A program made the position numbers and the translations under genes. Shown one piece after another: positions 1 to 10,164 of a stretch of DNA of 35,137 nt. Numbering within the stretch: position 1 is the first letter of the stretch; the number at the start of each line of letters is the position of its first letter. The DNA is taken from contig WHUX01000379.1 of NCBI GenBank assembly GCA_015179025.1, positions 1-35,137 on the forward strand, given 5' to 3'. The notes beneath the pieces were generated by a model, which saw only the letters and a program-made list of their open reading frames with translations, was not told the DNA's origin and made no database searches. This DNA comes from Terfezia claveryi (Eukaryota; Ascomycota; Pezizomycetes; Pezizales; Pezizaceae).

Positions 1-354
1 TTAATACTCCTATGCAGCTCCAACGTGGAGCTATGAGGAGCCACACGGAAGCCCGGTGGATTCAAGGGAGAGGCAAGTTAATCTGCCAATCCCACGCAAG
101 AACTAAATACATATAACGGAGCGGGGCCCCCTGCTGTCATTAACGGACTGGCCGAGGACTTGGGAGCCTGACTGAGCCTCACCCCCGATGGGCAGAACTG
201 GAAGGACTGAACAAGAGGAATAACTAATGAACTTTTTTTTTAAAAAAACAAAGGGAACTCGTGTATAAATGGGGACTCGTAGAACTGAAATTAAAGCTGA
301 GCTCAGATGAGCTCTCCATATAACAACCCGAAGTAGGCCTCCGTGGCCTCGTAT
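1..354 (-). other. LINE 3' UTR (and window edge)
   Basis: This segment has no ORF. It matches the 3' ends of the fragments at 13855, 18190, 22267, 25856, 29485 and 32588. Shared blocks in sense orientation are a GGCAGATTAACTTGCC-like block, a GGTTTCCGGGTGGCTCCT-like block and an AGGAGTAATGAGTATT-like terminus. The element terminus is at or just beyond base 1, so the target-site duplication of this copy is outside the window. Confidence 0.85.
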
Positions 355-783
355 CTATCCTCCCCCTCCTCTCTCCAGTCTGGCAGGTCTAGCTCCTCCA
401 GCTACCCCTGCCCCTAGCAGGTCACTGCGGATTCGGTTGAAGCGTGGGCATTTGAAGACTATGTGCTCTCCAGTTTCGGTGGGATGGCCGCATGGGCACT
501 CTGCTGATTCCGATTTGCCGATGTGGTGTAACCAGCTTCGTTGGGGGCCTCTTTCCGTGCGTAGCCATGTGTAGGCTGATAGGGCCTGCCGATTCCACTC
601 CGTTCTCCTCAACCCAAACCCTGCTTTGGTCCTTGCTTCTTTCCGACTGGCTTTGGAGGTTGCGCGGAGTCCTCCTTCCGTAATCGTATGTTCTTTCCCT
701 ACGAATTCGCCTAGGTGTGACTGTAGGCTGCTGATCGGTCTGCCTTCTCGTTGCCTGGGATGCCTAGGTGGCCTCTGACCCAT
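355..783 (-). pseudogene. LINE ORF2 C-terminal tail with Cys/His finger
   Basis: The tail contains CPCGHPTETGEHIVFKCP, the Cys-x-Cys-x(n)-His-x4-Cys finger usual at the C-terminus of Tad/I-type ORF2 proteins. It probably helps bind element RNA or target DNA. The segment ends in a Gly/Arg-rich stretch and a stop at 355-357. Equivalent tails occur in the other copies (for instance CQWCCHHTQIG near 10320 and CPHCRDIENGHHIVF near 17400), and comparing them shows which residues are conserved. Confidence 0.9.
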
Positions 784-1055
784 GATATCTGAAGGTCCCT
801 GTGCTGATTAGACGTGATGAGGGATTTGATACCTTTTTCGATGCCAGATCTGGGCGGGGACCCCGAACTCATATTGCGGACTGCCTGTATTGCTGCCTGG
901 GAGTCGGATAAAATTGCCAGCATATCCGCATTTTCTTGCTGTAGGGCTATTTGCATCGCGAAGAGTTCACCATCTGCTACTGTTGCTTGGTCCCCCAGAT
1001 AGCCGCCATAAACCTCTGTTGTACCTCCTCTACGTGTCTTCACTGTAGACTCCAC
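711..1055 (-). pseudogene. LINE ORF2 RNase H domain, central and C-terminal part
   Basis: This segment supplies the remaining RNase H signature: DGELFAM (catalytic Glu), LSDSQAAI (second Asp), and GHLGIPGNEKAD (His and last Asp). RNase H removes element RNA during second-strand synthesis. The previous frame carries TDG and the following frame continues after GNEKAD, so this part is bracketed by frameshifts near 1050 and 755. All four acidic active-site residues survive across the two frames. Confidence 0.9.
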
Positions 1056-2262
1056 TCGCCACTATTCCTTTCCTTCCAGTGCCGTCCGTGTAACATACCC
1101 TCCATCCTTCCTCTAGTATTGACCCTATTCCCACTGCCCAAGTGCCTAGCTGTTTGGAGGACTCAGACTTCGGATCTATGATCGTTCGGTAGATGATGGG
1201 GAAAAGTGTGGTGTCCTCTCTATCGCCCCATGAGAGCTCATGAGGGTCTCCGCCATTTAGGTAGAACGCCTCCGAAATTGGGGTTCTCTTGCAGTGTAGG
1301 TTGTTGCTCTGGCGCCATGATGTGTCCTCTTCGATGAATTTCTTGACTTGTTGGTCGCCTGTCCTAACTGCTCTTGCCGCCCAGCATCGCTTCATGTCCT
1401 CTATCTTTTCTTCTAGTGGTTCGATATTGGCGATCCATCCTAGGCTTTGGTGACTCGAGCCATGGAAACCTCCGGTGATCTTCCGCAGAGCTTGATATTC
1501 TAGGCGTTGCATAGGCTGCAAGAGTTGATGCTCCTGTGGCTTCTGCAGCTCCGCTCCCCAAGTGAAGATGGTTCTTACGCAGCTTGTGTAGAGAGATCTG
1601 AGGGCGATTGGGCTCATGCCCCCATTTCGGTTTCCTAGGCTAGTAAGTACTTTTAAGACCTTCTGTGCCTTCGAGGTCCTCTGTGTGATATGCGCTTTCC
1701 ATGATAGGTTGCTGGCTAGCGTGATCCCTAGGGTTTTGCAGTACTTGATCTTGCCCTTGCCATGGAAGTCCAGTCTGGAATCCTTGCTTGGATCCCATTG
1801 GAGCTCATCCTCATATGCTGCCTCATCGAGTACTCTTCCTACGTTCTGAACTAACAAGTTGTGATTTCTGGTGTTGAGGCTGCTTACGATGAGGGGATTA
1901 ATATCGTCCACGTATGAGAACAAATGGATGGATGGTAAGGGAGAGTCTGCTGGTGGTTTGTCGGCGTTCAGTCGGCTGCTCATTCTCACTGGTTGAGGAG
2001 TTTGGATGCAACTCTCCGTGGCTCTTTTTAAAGTATGTGCTATATAGATTAGCCATAAGACTGGTGAAAGAGGGCTGCCTTGAGGTGCTCCCTGATCCAT
2101 CCGTCCAAGTCCTCTTGTTAATCCATCCCAAGCGATAGGGAAGGAGCGTGGTTGTAGGAATTGGTTGATAAACCTTACTGTTCTCGGAGGTGTGTCCTTT
2201 TCTTGGAGGATCTGGATTAGCTTTTCCCTGCGGACGTTGTTGAAAGCCGAGACTATGTCCTT
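1030..2262 (-). pseudogene. LINE ORF2 middle part: RT catalytic core and start of RNase H
   Basis: After the frameshift near 2258 the frame reads DIVSAFNNV, which is RT motif A with its catalytic Asp. It continues through QGAPQGSPLSPVLWL (motif B) and FSYVDDINPL (motif C, YVDD box) to a thumb/linker region. CYTDGTGRKG near 1080 begins RNase H, with the first catalytic Asp in TDG. All three RT aspartates are present, so the catalytic core was functional until recently. The frame ends at 1030 by another frameshift within RNase H. No other start is needed; the ATG near 2100 is internal. Confidence 0.92.
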
Positions 2263-3960
2263 CCGAGCAGAGTAACTTTCTTTCTCTCTTCCAGTGCTTT
2301 TTCTGCCATTGAGACTGTAATCATCATTGCGTCTATAGCTGACCTGTTCTTTCGTGAGCCATATTGTAGTTCGTGGAAGAGGTTGTTTTGCTGCTGAAGT
2401 TCATCCGCCATTAGTTTCTCCCGTAACTTGCCTACTGTGTTTGATAAAACAATTGGTCTCCACCCTTTCACTTGTGAATGGTCTTTGCCTGGTTTGGGGA
2501 TCATAACCATAGATAGGTTCCTCCATGATCTAGGGGGAGAGATGTTTCCTTCTGAAGCTCTAGCTATATCGTTAATAAGGGCCGTGCCGAGTCTTGTGTC
2601 CTTGATGAGTTTTATGAGGCGGTATGAGATCCTGTCCGGTCCTGGTGCCGAGCTGTTCGAGGCCTTGCCTAGGGCTTTTCTTACCTTTTCAATGCTGGAG
2701 TCTTCGGCCGTTTGGTATCCAACCGGGGACTCGACGATTATAGCTGGTTGGCATGACTGCTCCCTAGTTACTAGGTGGTGCTTTTGGAATGCTTGGACCT
2801 TGCTGTCATCCGTATGTAATGTTGTGCCGTCCTTGTCGGTAAGATCCCCCATAATCGGTGTGAACTTAAAGGGGTCTCTAGCTATCCTTGCTATATCCCA
2901 TGGGTGACGCTGACCTTGTTCTTCTAGAAACTTCTGCCAGCAAACTCTCTTCTTCTTCCTGATCAGCCTTTTGAGTCTTTTCCCCTCTTCCTTGTAATCT
3001 GCTTCGCTTTCCTTGCCTGCTCTCTGTGTCTTTTCCAGTTGCGCCTGCACTTCCTTATCCCACCATTTCTTGCTACGTTTGGAGGCGGTTTTCTGGATTA
3101 GGTGGTTCCCTACTAGAGTGCAGAGAGACTGATATGCTTCTCCGAAATAGGTAGGTTGGAATATAGACTCCTTGTCTTTCCCTTCCTTGTCTTTTTCTGT
3201 GTACTCATTCCACCAGTTCCAGTCGATAGTCGTGTACCTGCGAATCTCCGGAGTATGGGCTTCGATATATCCTGAGATGACTGAATGATCTGAGCCGATC
3301 CAAGATAGATGTGATGCTGACTGTGTCCAGGATATGTCGTTTCCCTTAAACACTAGATCTAGGAGACTCCTCCTGTTTTCCCGTTGGAAAGTGTATGCCT
3401 GATAGTGTACTTCTTGGGTAAGTTGGTTAGTGTTTGCCCATTCCTGTACTACTTCCCCTCTGGTTGTCCTATGGCTACCCCAGAGCGGGTGGTGTGCGTT
3501 GAAGTCACCCAGGACGAGAGAGTGGCTATTAATGGGAATTCTGTTAAGATCTGCTCTGAGGTTTGAAGGTGTATCCTTTCCGTTGAGGTACACTCCTGTT
3601 ATTGTTGTAGAGCCTAAGTGTATGCGGCTGATGTGATGGCTGATATGAGAGCTCGAAGCCTTGTGGTGTCTGATAGATACGTAGCCTGTGATTCTACTAT
3701 GTTCGTAGAGTGTGGTGATGCGTCTGAAACTCGGGTGATTTGTTGTTCGGGCTCCCGCTGGTGTGTTGTATATGACTGGTTCCCCTACGAAAACGATGTC
3801 CGCGTTTTTGATGCTTTCTAGATATGAATGTGTTGATCCCGCTGTTGTTCACATTGCAGTATGCGACTAATAATTGGGCTCTTCCTCTGTCTCTTCTGAT
3901 TTCAAACCTTCCCCTGTCTGCTCTATCTTTCCTACTTCCTTGCCTTTCTTTAGTATTCAT
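2253..3960 (-). pseudogene. LINE ORF2 N-terminal part: endonuclease and RT palm/fingers start
   Basis: ORF2 most likely starts at ATG 3958-3960, followed by a basic leader and the conserved LLVAYCNVNNSG start of the APE-like endonuclease. A one-base frameshift near 3826 moves the reading to the frame that stays open to 2253. Endonuclease motifs visible there are LGDFNAHHPLWGS (residues 29-40 of the segment from 3593), LLDLVF, and the catalytic SDHSV (101-105), which nick target DNA to prime reverse transcription. RT block 1-2 follows, with SAPGPDRISY and MIPKPGKDHSQVKGWRPI, then a YGSRKNRSAIDA-like motif. The frame ends just before RT motif A, where a frameshift near 2258 restores DIVSAFNNV in another phase. 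Confidence 0.9.
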
Positions 3961-4717
3961 TGAGGCGGCGATTTCCCTTGCGGGCTGTAGGAAAGTGCCT
4001 CCAGTTTCCACGGCTTCTGTTTCTGTGTTCCTTGACCTTATTTCCGTATTTCAAATCGTTGGCGCGGCGGTAGCAGTTCTCCGCTCCGTGGTTGCTTCCT
4101 TCGCAGTAGGTGCAGTGTACCTCGTTGGGGATAGGGATGGGGCTGTATGGTCGTGGCTCTGAGACTGTGTGGCCTAGGGTGTTTACGTAGAAGGCCTTAT
4201 CCTTGTGGCGTTCGTAGATAAAGGCCTGTAGCTTGTCCTTCCCTGGGAGTGGGATGGGGATGGGGAGTCGAGATTCGCTAGATCCTTTCTGTACGTTGAG
4301 AATCTGAGGAGCATGTCTTTCCTGCGTAGCTGTCCCCCCTGTTTCTATCTCTAACTAACCATTTAGGAGACCGGACCGCTAGTGGAAGACCCAAAGACTG
4401 AGCGATCTCTTTTGCCCTGTCATGAGCCTGTTCTCCCTCTTCTCCAGAGAGGCCGGGATGACCAGCTCAATTGTTTCACGATTGATAGAAACAACTTCCT
4501 CATCTCTGTATTGTAACGTTGTAGGTGACGGGAATAGTTCTTTCCTTAGAGCTGCTACCATTCGGATGATCTCAGCGTTTGATGTGTTAGTTGGGTGCGT
4601 GATCGTGACCTCTCTCTCAGTGGGGTAGGACCGAAATCCCTCTACCTTGACTGCCTTGATTTTGCCCTCGAGTAGCCTATCCGATTTAGCGTTGAAGCAC
4701 TGGATAAATCTATTCAT
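3950..4717 (-). pseudogene. LINE ORF1 C-terminal part with CCHC zinc knuckle
   Basis: The frame opens at ATG 4715-4717 and is broken by TAG at 4379-4381 and another stop a few codons on. The same frame then stays open to TAA at 3950-3952. A retroviral-type zinc knuckle is encoded at 4073-4114 (CTYCEGSNHGAENC, spacing C-x2-C-x4-H-x4-C). Upstream of it lie a Lys/Glu-rich segment and a Pro/Ile repeat (PIPIPLPG), as in gag-like ORF1 proteins of Tad/I elements. The knuckle binds element RNA. The terminal TAA overlaps the ORF2 ATG at 3958-3960. The two internal stops show that this copy cannot make full ORF1. Confidence 0.8.
4073..4114 (-). other. CCHC zinc knuckle of LINE ORF1
   Basis: Fourteen codons read CTYCEGSNHGAENC. 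The Cys-x2-Cys-x4-His-x4-Cys spacing is exact, and it is in the frame that ends at 3950. Confidence 0.92.
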
Positions 4718-5949
4718 CCACTCGTGCCACTAGGTAGTTTCGCACAGTTGCCGAGGAGTATACGGCTGACGTTGTTTTGGATGTGTCGAATGGGTGCGAT
4801 GTCTGAGCATTTGGTTGGGGGTGTAGCTACTCCTTCATATGGGTAGATTCTTTTGGTTGGCCCCTGTGGTGGTGTACTGGGGACTATGGGTGCCATCCTA
4901 GATCTTTCAATAGCTTCTGAGGATGCTGTTGTTTTATCCTCATGATCTTTGGTTGTCCCTTCCTTGAATCGTGCTGCTGCTGCGTGTGTCCACCTTGGGA
5001 GTGGGTTGGATTTTCGGAGCTTCATGGCTGGCATGCCTTTTCTTGTCGTAGCGTTCATTGCACTTCGGTTCCTGTCCATGGTTACGTGCGGGGCCTCGTC
5101 TTTCCTGTACCTTGGTGTGTCTTGTAACCCTTCTTCTACAATTATCCTGTACTCCTCTTCACTGTGTGTAGTCTCCGCATCTGAGTCCTGACTTTCGATC
5201 TCTTTGACCGCCCTCTTTAGCCTGAACAGAGTTCTAGGTGACCTGTTCCTGTCTTCGCCTGTTTCCTTCAAGTCGTCTAGTAACCCTTTTTTTGCTGCTC
5301 TATCTAACAGCCTTCCCTGTTGGATTACAAACTCTGAACACAGGACCCCTGCCGCCTCTTCTTCTGAATCTGATGCTGAGTCCCAGTCCGAACGGATTTT
5401 GCTAGGTATATTGGACTTCTTGCCGTTGTCGTTTCTTTTCTTCGGGGAGGCTGGGCCTGAAGCCGTCGGACGTGGCCTGGGTGCTGTCGGTCTTGGAACA
5501 AAAGTCTCAGGAGGGTTGAGTGTTCCTAGTAAACGATGCCTGCTTGGGTGCACTTCCGCCAGATCTTTTGCTTTGCCTTGCTCCTCCGCCGCTGTCTTTG
5601 CCTCCGCTTTCCGGTATCTTTCTTTATGTTCGGCCGTTGCCTTGAGGTTCTTGTTTACTGTGTCGATCGTGTCCTCCATCATTAATGTAGTAACCTCCTC
5701 GCAAGCTTTGCTGCCATTCCTCATGGGTGAGTCTGTGCCTGGCTCTGGAGATATTCTTACTGAGGGGGTCGGAGTTTGGGGTGCTTCTGGCTGGGGTGGT
5801 GGAGCTGCTTTTTGCTTTCGCTCGAACACCTTTTTTGGAGGAGGTTTGGGGAGGATGGCTTTTATCGTGGGTGGGGGGCCTTGACATTGTTGCGTTCGAG
5901 TGGGGTGCGGGCGCATGTAGTTGTTAGTGGTGCCTTGGCCCCTCCGCAT
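4714..5949 (-). pseudogene. LINE ORF1 middle part: basic/proline-rich region
   Basis: This open frame of about 411 codons continues ORF1 in another phase. It is rich in Pro, Lys and Arg in the first 60 residues, then charged and Ser-rich, with a basic tail that fits nucleic-acid binding. Its stop TGA (4714-4716) overlaps the ATG of the next segment as ATGA (4714-4717). That can be read two ways: a one-base indel in a single ORF1, or a real stop/restart junction. I favour an indel, because the downstream segment carries the usual ORF1 RNA-binding region and zinc knuckle and makes little sense as a separate protein. Confidence 0.7.
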
Positions 5950-7514
5950 TCCGGTAGGGGGCCATTGTGCGCGTGTTGGCTACAAATAAGGGTGGGGTCC
6001 TTAGTTTCTTTGTTGCAGCTGATGGTACTGCCCGCCATAGATGAATCCTCTTTTGGGGGTGCTGAGATGCTACCAGCAGGGAGAGGGAGAGCCGGTTCGA
6101 TGGAGGGTGGTGGTGGTGGGGGGGGACTGGGGGTCTCTTTGGTATTACTGAGGTCTATGAGTTCCGGAGGAGGGTTTGAGGTTGCGGCCGCTGGACCTCC
6201 TGTGGTTGCTAGAGAGGGGATACTGGAGTTAGCTATCTCGCCTCGAGATGGTGGTCTAATATGTGGGTATGGCCACCGTGTAGCTTCCGATTGGAGTGTG
6301 AGGCCTGGTGGGCGTGCCCAGCCTGGGGACGGAGATTTAGGAGCCACCGGACTTTGACGAGAAGAGCCGCCGGTGTTGTATGGGTGCCAGTCTGCACGCT
6401 CTATCGCTCTCCTGATTGTGTTGGTCTCCTTATGAACTTCACTGATTGCTTCGTAGAGCTTCATTCTGTCTTCAGAGTCTTTTGCCCTGCTGACCCTGCC
6501 TTCTTCCTTGATCGCTGCTACAGCTTCATGAAAGCCTGCTAACAGGTGCTCCTGTAACTTGATTAGTTCCAAGCCCTGCGCCCTCATGTGCTCGTTGAAG
6601 ACCATTCCGAGATTATTGTATAGGTTTGTGATCTCCTTTTGAGCCTCCTCCAGTTTTAGAAGTCCTCTTTTCGTCTCCTCCCTCTGGGTCTCGAAATGTC
6701 CAGAGACGTCATTTGCAATATTCACTAAAATCCCGCTATGCTCTTCCGTCTTTTCCTTTTCCTTCTTGCTTGCTTCAGCAAGGCTTGAAAAGCCCTCTGC
6801 TATTGTCTTTGAAACCGCGGAGATCCCGTCTGACACTGTCTTCTGGGTATCTGCAGCCTTGTCTGATACTGTCTTGTGCACTGTGATCTCTAGCTGGTCA
6901 AACCTGTCACCTTCTAACGCTGACCTGCTATCCCAGTCATTGACCGAGTCATCCCGGCTCATCGTCTCATCGCCGTCCTTGATCGCGTCGTCCTGGCTCA
7001 TTATGTCGACCAGTGCTTCGTTCCTGAACTCGTGGAAAGGAGGGGAACTGGGGGTGTCCTCTGGTTCCTGGCAGTCCTGGAAAACTGTCTCCGTGTCTAT
7101 GTCGGTAGAACAATACTGGTCCTGGGAGTCGGGTATCTCCTCAAAGCCTAGGCTTCGTGCGTCCTCTGCTGGTGTAGTGGGGGAGGGATGGCGAGCTGGA
7201 GTCGCTGTGCTGTCCGAGCCCATGTCTGAGTCGGAATCGTTGTCTGCGTCTTCTGAATTGGACTTCTGTGAGTCCGGGACTTCTATGCTTCTGTTGTAGG
7301 ACTGGATCGCTAGACCTGGGTGATTTCTAACGGTGATTGCATATTCGATCTGTTCGCTGATGGGGTCCAGTGCCAGTACTGCCGTTTCCGGGTCCTTGAA
7401 GGCTTCTGAGATCTCGTCTAGAGACCCTTCTCTGCTGAAGTCCGGGATGCTGTCTGGGTTCGATTCTAGCCTCTCATGAGGACGACTGCCAGGTCCGGCG
7501 CCTATGTATCGCAA
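5862..7514 (-). pseudogene. LINE ORF1 N-terminal part: acidic, coiled-coil gag-like protein
   Basis: This is an open frame of about 550 codons. The first codon is TTG directly after a stop; the first in-frame ATG is near codon 98, yet residues 15-95 already look coding, so the real start is probably lost with the 5' end. Residues 80-200 are very acidic and rich in Ser/Asp/Glu. Residues 210-345 are Lys/Glu-rich and likely coiled coil, with repeats such as KTVSD. A run of Pro and Ser follows near residues 465-475. This architecture is typical of fungal LINE ORF1 RNA-binding proteins that package element RNA. The frame ends at 5862, and the reading passes to an overlapping frame (4714-5949), so a frameshift is likely within 5862-5949. 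There is no homology search behind this call; position and composition carry it. Confidence 0.75.
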
Positions 7515-9330
7515 CTAAAATAACAGACTAAATGAGTTCAAGAGCCAAACGGCGTGAGAAAACCCAACTAGAAACGATTAAACTTCAAATGAAATAAAGT
7601 TATAACAAATATTTAGATAATTTTTAAGAAGAATAATGTTGCACCCTTACTGGGGCCCTCTCAAAGGCCGCTCCGGCCGACCATCCGCCTGTATAGGAAG
7701 CTGAAAAGGCTTCCACCGCGTCATCCTCATCCTCCTCTTCAATCCATATGGGGCGATCGAGATCTTCCCAATACTTGATGCTACCGAGGGCAGCCGTCTG
7801 CTCTGTGAAAGCTGGACAGTGAAACGTTAGATGTTCTCCGTCCTGTGTGTGATGTCCGCCATGACAGGCACTAATGTCCGACTTCCCAATCTTATGGAGC
7901 CAATAGGTATCTTTGGGGGCCCTTGTCTGTTCTTGACCATGTGCAGGCTGAAACTGCCTGTCGATTCCACTCCGATTTCCAAATTCCAAAGCCTTTCCTT
8001 GTTCATTCTATAGTACTACTCCTCAGTTTGGAGGCTGCTCTGATTCCCCCTTCCGTTACCCTCGACTTAGCTGGAGAGACTTCGCCTAAAGCTGAGTTGA
8101 ATGCCGCCAATTTGTCTGCCTCCTCGTTGCCTTCAATACCAATATGGGAACGTTAGCGAAGGGATGGATGTGTCGTACAAATTAAGGTGTCGTTTATGGA
8201 GGAGCTCCGCTATATTCCATTCAAAGCCACTCCTGCCTGCTTCCCCCCGGGTTACACTCATAGTAGTCGAAATGGCTGACATAGAATCCGAGAGGCTCTA
8301 GGGCATGGTGTTTTCTCGGTAGTGGCGCTGTGGCGGAGGGCTAGGAGGATGGCTAGGCGCTCTGTGTCAACTACTGTTGGTTCCTCTCCCAGGTATTCGT
8401 GTCCATTTAATGAGTGGCTGTCTTTCCAGTCCTTGGAGAAGAAGGCTGCTGCTGTATGTCCTGCTCTTCCTGTACCATCTGTGTAGCAGACCCATCAGCC
8501 CTCTTCTAAAACGCTGCTTATTTTAGCTGCCCATCCTCCAAGGACGTGGAATAAGCGGAGGGCTCATAGAGGGTGCGTTGTATGGGACTGCCACCCAAGT
8601 ATCTGTCGCAGTTGTCGAAGCTGACGCATGGGAGCTCCGAGGGGGGGCAAGGTTTGATGGGGTCTTGTGGTTTGAAAGGGTCCCACGGGTTGGAAAACGA
8701 GTTGGGAAGTAATTTTCGGATGTCCATGTTACCAGTGCGTACCACACGGCCTGCCCAGCTAGCTATGAGGTGTTGAAGTTTATTTTCCAGAGGCATTGGC
8801 CATCCAATGTAGCTTTTCCCTTGAATGATATGCTCCGCATATCTTGCAGAGGGCTCCATATTCTACCTATTCCTTCCATGCCATTGAGCCTCAGGTCTGG
8901 TCGAGTTGAAGGTTTGAACCAAAGTTCGGCCCCCCAGGTGAAGATGGGTCGGATGCATCCAGTAAACTGCTCTCATTGACCGCGGAGACATGCCACCCTT
9001 ATTGTTCCCTAGACGTATGAGGATGTTGAAGACCTTTCTCGCCTTTTTCCTTTTTCGTGCGTGCTGTAATATGGGGCTTGAAGCTGGGTCGGCTGTCTAC
9101 GATGATGCCTACTAGCCTAGTGTCGTGATATGGTTCCTCCTTTGCCTAGATCTAGCTGCGTATTTTTCGGTTCTTCCCATTTGAGGTTTTTTGTACCTAT
9201 TGGCTGCTAGAACGAGAGCTTGATCGGTTTTCAAACAATCTGTTGGTGTTCCGTAGGGGAATGTTATGATGTGATTATGAGCGAGTTGACATTATCCGTA
9301 TAGCTAAAGAGGTATATTTGAGATGAGGGT
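7491..9330 (-). mobile_element. Older 5'-truncated LINE copy, head-to-tail with the main element
   Basis: Reading down from 9330, RT motif C survives as FSYTDNVNSLI (catalytic YVDD decayed to YTDN). The linker (ENKLQHLIASWAGRVVRTGN) follows, then RNase H remains near 8480 (CYTDGTGR-like), the finger remnant CHGGHHTQDGEHLTFHC near 7860, and the start of a 3' UTR. At 7491-7545 the sequence GGCGCCTAT followed by AAATAACAGACT matches the 3' UTR of the copy at 32694-32740. The main LINE begins immediately downstream, so it appears to be inserted in this copy's 3' UTR. Many stops and frameshifts show it is older, and the sequence differs enough to be another subfamily. Confidence 0.88.
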
Positions 9331-9510
9331 AGGTTTCCGGGGGTTGCGCGAGAGTGATGGACGATTGTTGCTGGCTCGGATCTTCTGGCAGGGTTCAGTT
9401 GCTTTCGATGAGGACACTTAGTAATTTGGCAGGGCTACTGGGACACCCGTCGCACCCGTGCGTACTGTATACAATTGCACATACGAGAGGTTGTGCTAAC
9501 TATAAAATAG

Positions 9511-10130
9511 TCATCGACAATGCCGCGAATAAGTGTCAAAAGGACAGTAATAACTTTGTTTTAGGCAGTGATAGGTAGAGGAAGACAAAGAGGAAAGAAG
9601 ATGGATTACACTAGGAGAAGCACTTTGTGAAGCCATTATAGATGCACTTGATACTGGGGCCTCGGAGGCTGGGTCATCATCGGAAGAGCTTTCGGAGACG
9701 ACTTCGACATCAGAGCTGTCTTCTTCTTCACCACTGCCATCTTCGGTTGAGGAAGAGGAAAACAGCTTCAAGGAAACACGGTTGTTACTCCTCTTATCTC
9801 TGATGACAACCTTGATATTCTTCTCAGCATCCATCTCTGTACTACTCTGAGATTGTACCACACCCGTCCTTCTCGGTCTGCCTATTCTATCCACCCCTCT
9901 TCCCAAAAACATCCGTTAGCTGCGTCTCATGCATACCCCCACTCTGAAGATCTCAGCTTACCTTAGGGGGCTCCTTTGGCTATGCCCCTTCGTATGTATT
10001 CGTATGCTACAGTACTGGCCTGAATCGTAGTGTCAGTGCCATATCGTCAGGGGTCACATTAGGTAGCTGGAGAAGCTTGTTGGAGAGTGTAATCGCTAGG
10101 ACAAAACGTGATCACTGGATGCCAGGTTTG
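9511..10130 (-). pseudogene. Possible relic of a spliced gene, product unknown
   Basis: A minus-strand open frame from 9912 to 9511 encodes a basic start followed by a Ser/Glu/Asp-rich stretch (SSSTEDGSGEEEDSSDVE) and a Ser-rich tail. Directly upstream is a good fungal intron candidate of 63 nt at 9899-9961: donor GTAAGC, branch site GCTAAC, and an acceptor AG 16 nt later. Upstream DNA (9962-10130) has coding-like stretches in more than one phase, such as VAYEYIRRGIAKGAP, with stops between phases, so at least one frameshift is needed. It lies between two LINE fragments. I do not recognise the family; it may be a degenerate host gene or part of a transposon. Confidence 0.35.
9899..9961 (-). 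other. Candidate fungal intron, 63 nt
   Basis: It has donor GTAAGC, branch motif GCTAAC and a terminal AG, with size and branch-to-acceptor distance usual for filamentous ascomycetes. The flanking exon is poorly preserved, so the call rests on the three splice signals. Confidence 0.4.
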
Positions 10131-10164
10131 TCTAGACGCCGATAGTATATTGTTACTATCATTT

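Larger units (their letters stand above)
1..7490 (-). mobile_element. Nearly full-length Tad1/I-like LINE (non-LTR retrotransposon), frameshifted
   Basis: In sense order (high to low coordinates) the element has a gag-like ORF1, an ORF2 with endonuclease, RT, RNase H and a Cys/His finger, and a 3' UTR of about 350 bp that runs off the window edge. This order, with RNase H after RT, is known for I/Tad-clade LINEs of filamentous fungi. The 3' UTR (1-354) matches the 3' ends of at least eight fragments elsewhere in the window, for instance a motif containing GGCAGATTAACTTGCC. ORF1 lacks an in-frame ATG at its upstream edge although the reading looks coding from the first residues, so the copy is probably 5'-truncated. 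Its upstream edge abuts another copy's 3' UTR. I count about two breaks in ORF1 and four in ORF2; damage is frameshifts more than scattered stops. It is probably inactive but recent. Confidence 0.93.

Noticed and set aside
5204..5884. Plus-strand open frame of 226 codons
   Set aside because: It is antisense to the LINE ORF1 coding region, and its Ser/Phe/Leu composition is the shadow of the Lys/Glu-rich sense frame.
6766..7299. Plus-strand open frame of 177 codons
   Set aside because: Antisense shadow of the acidic, coiled-coil part of ORF1.
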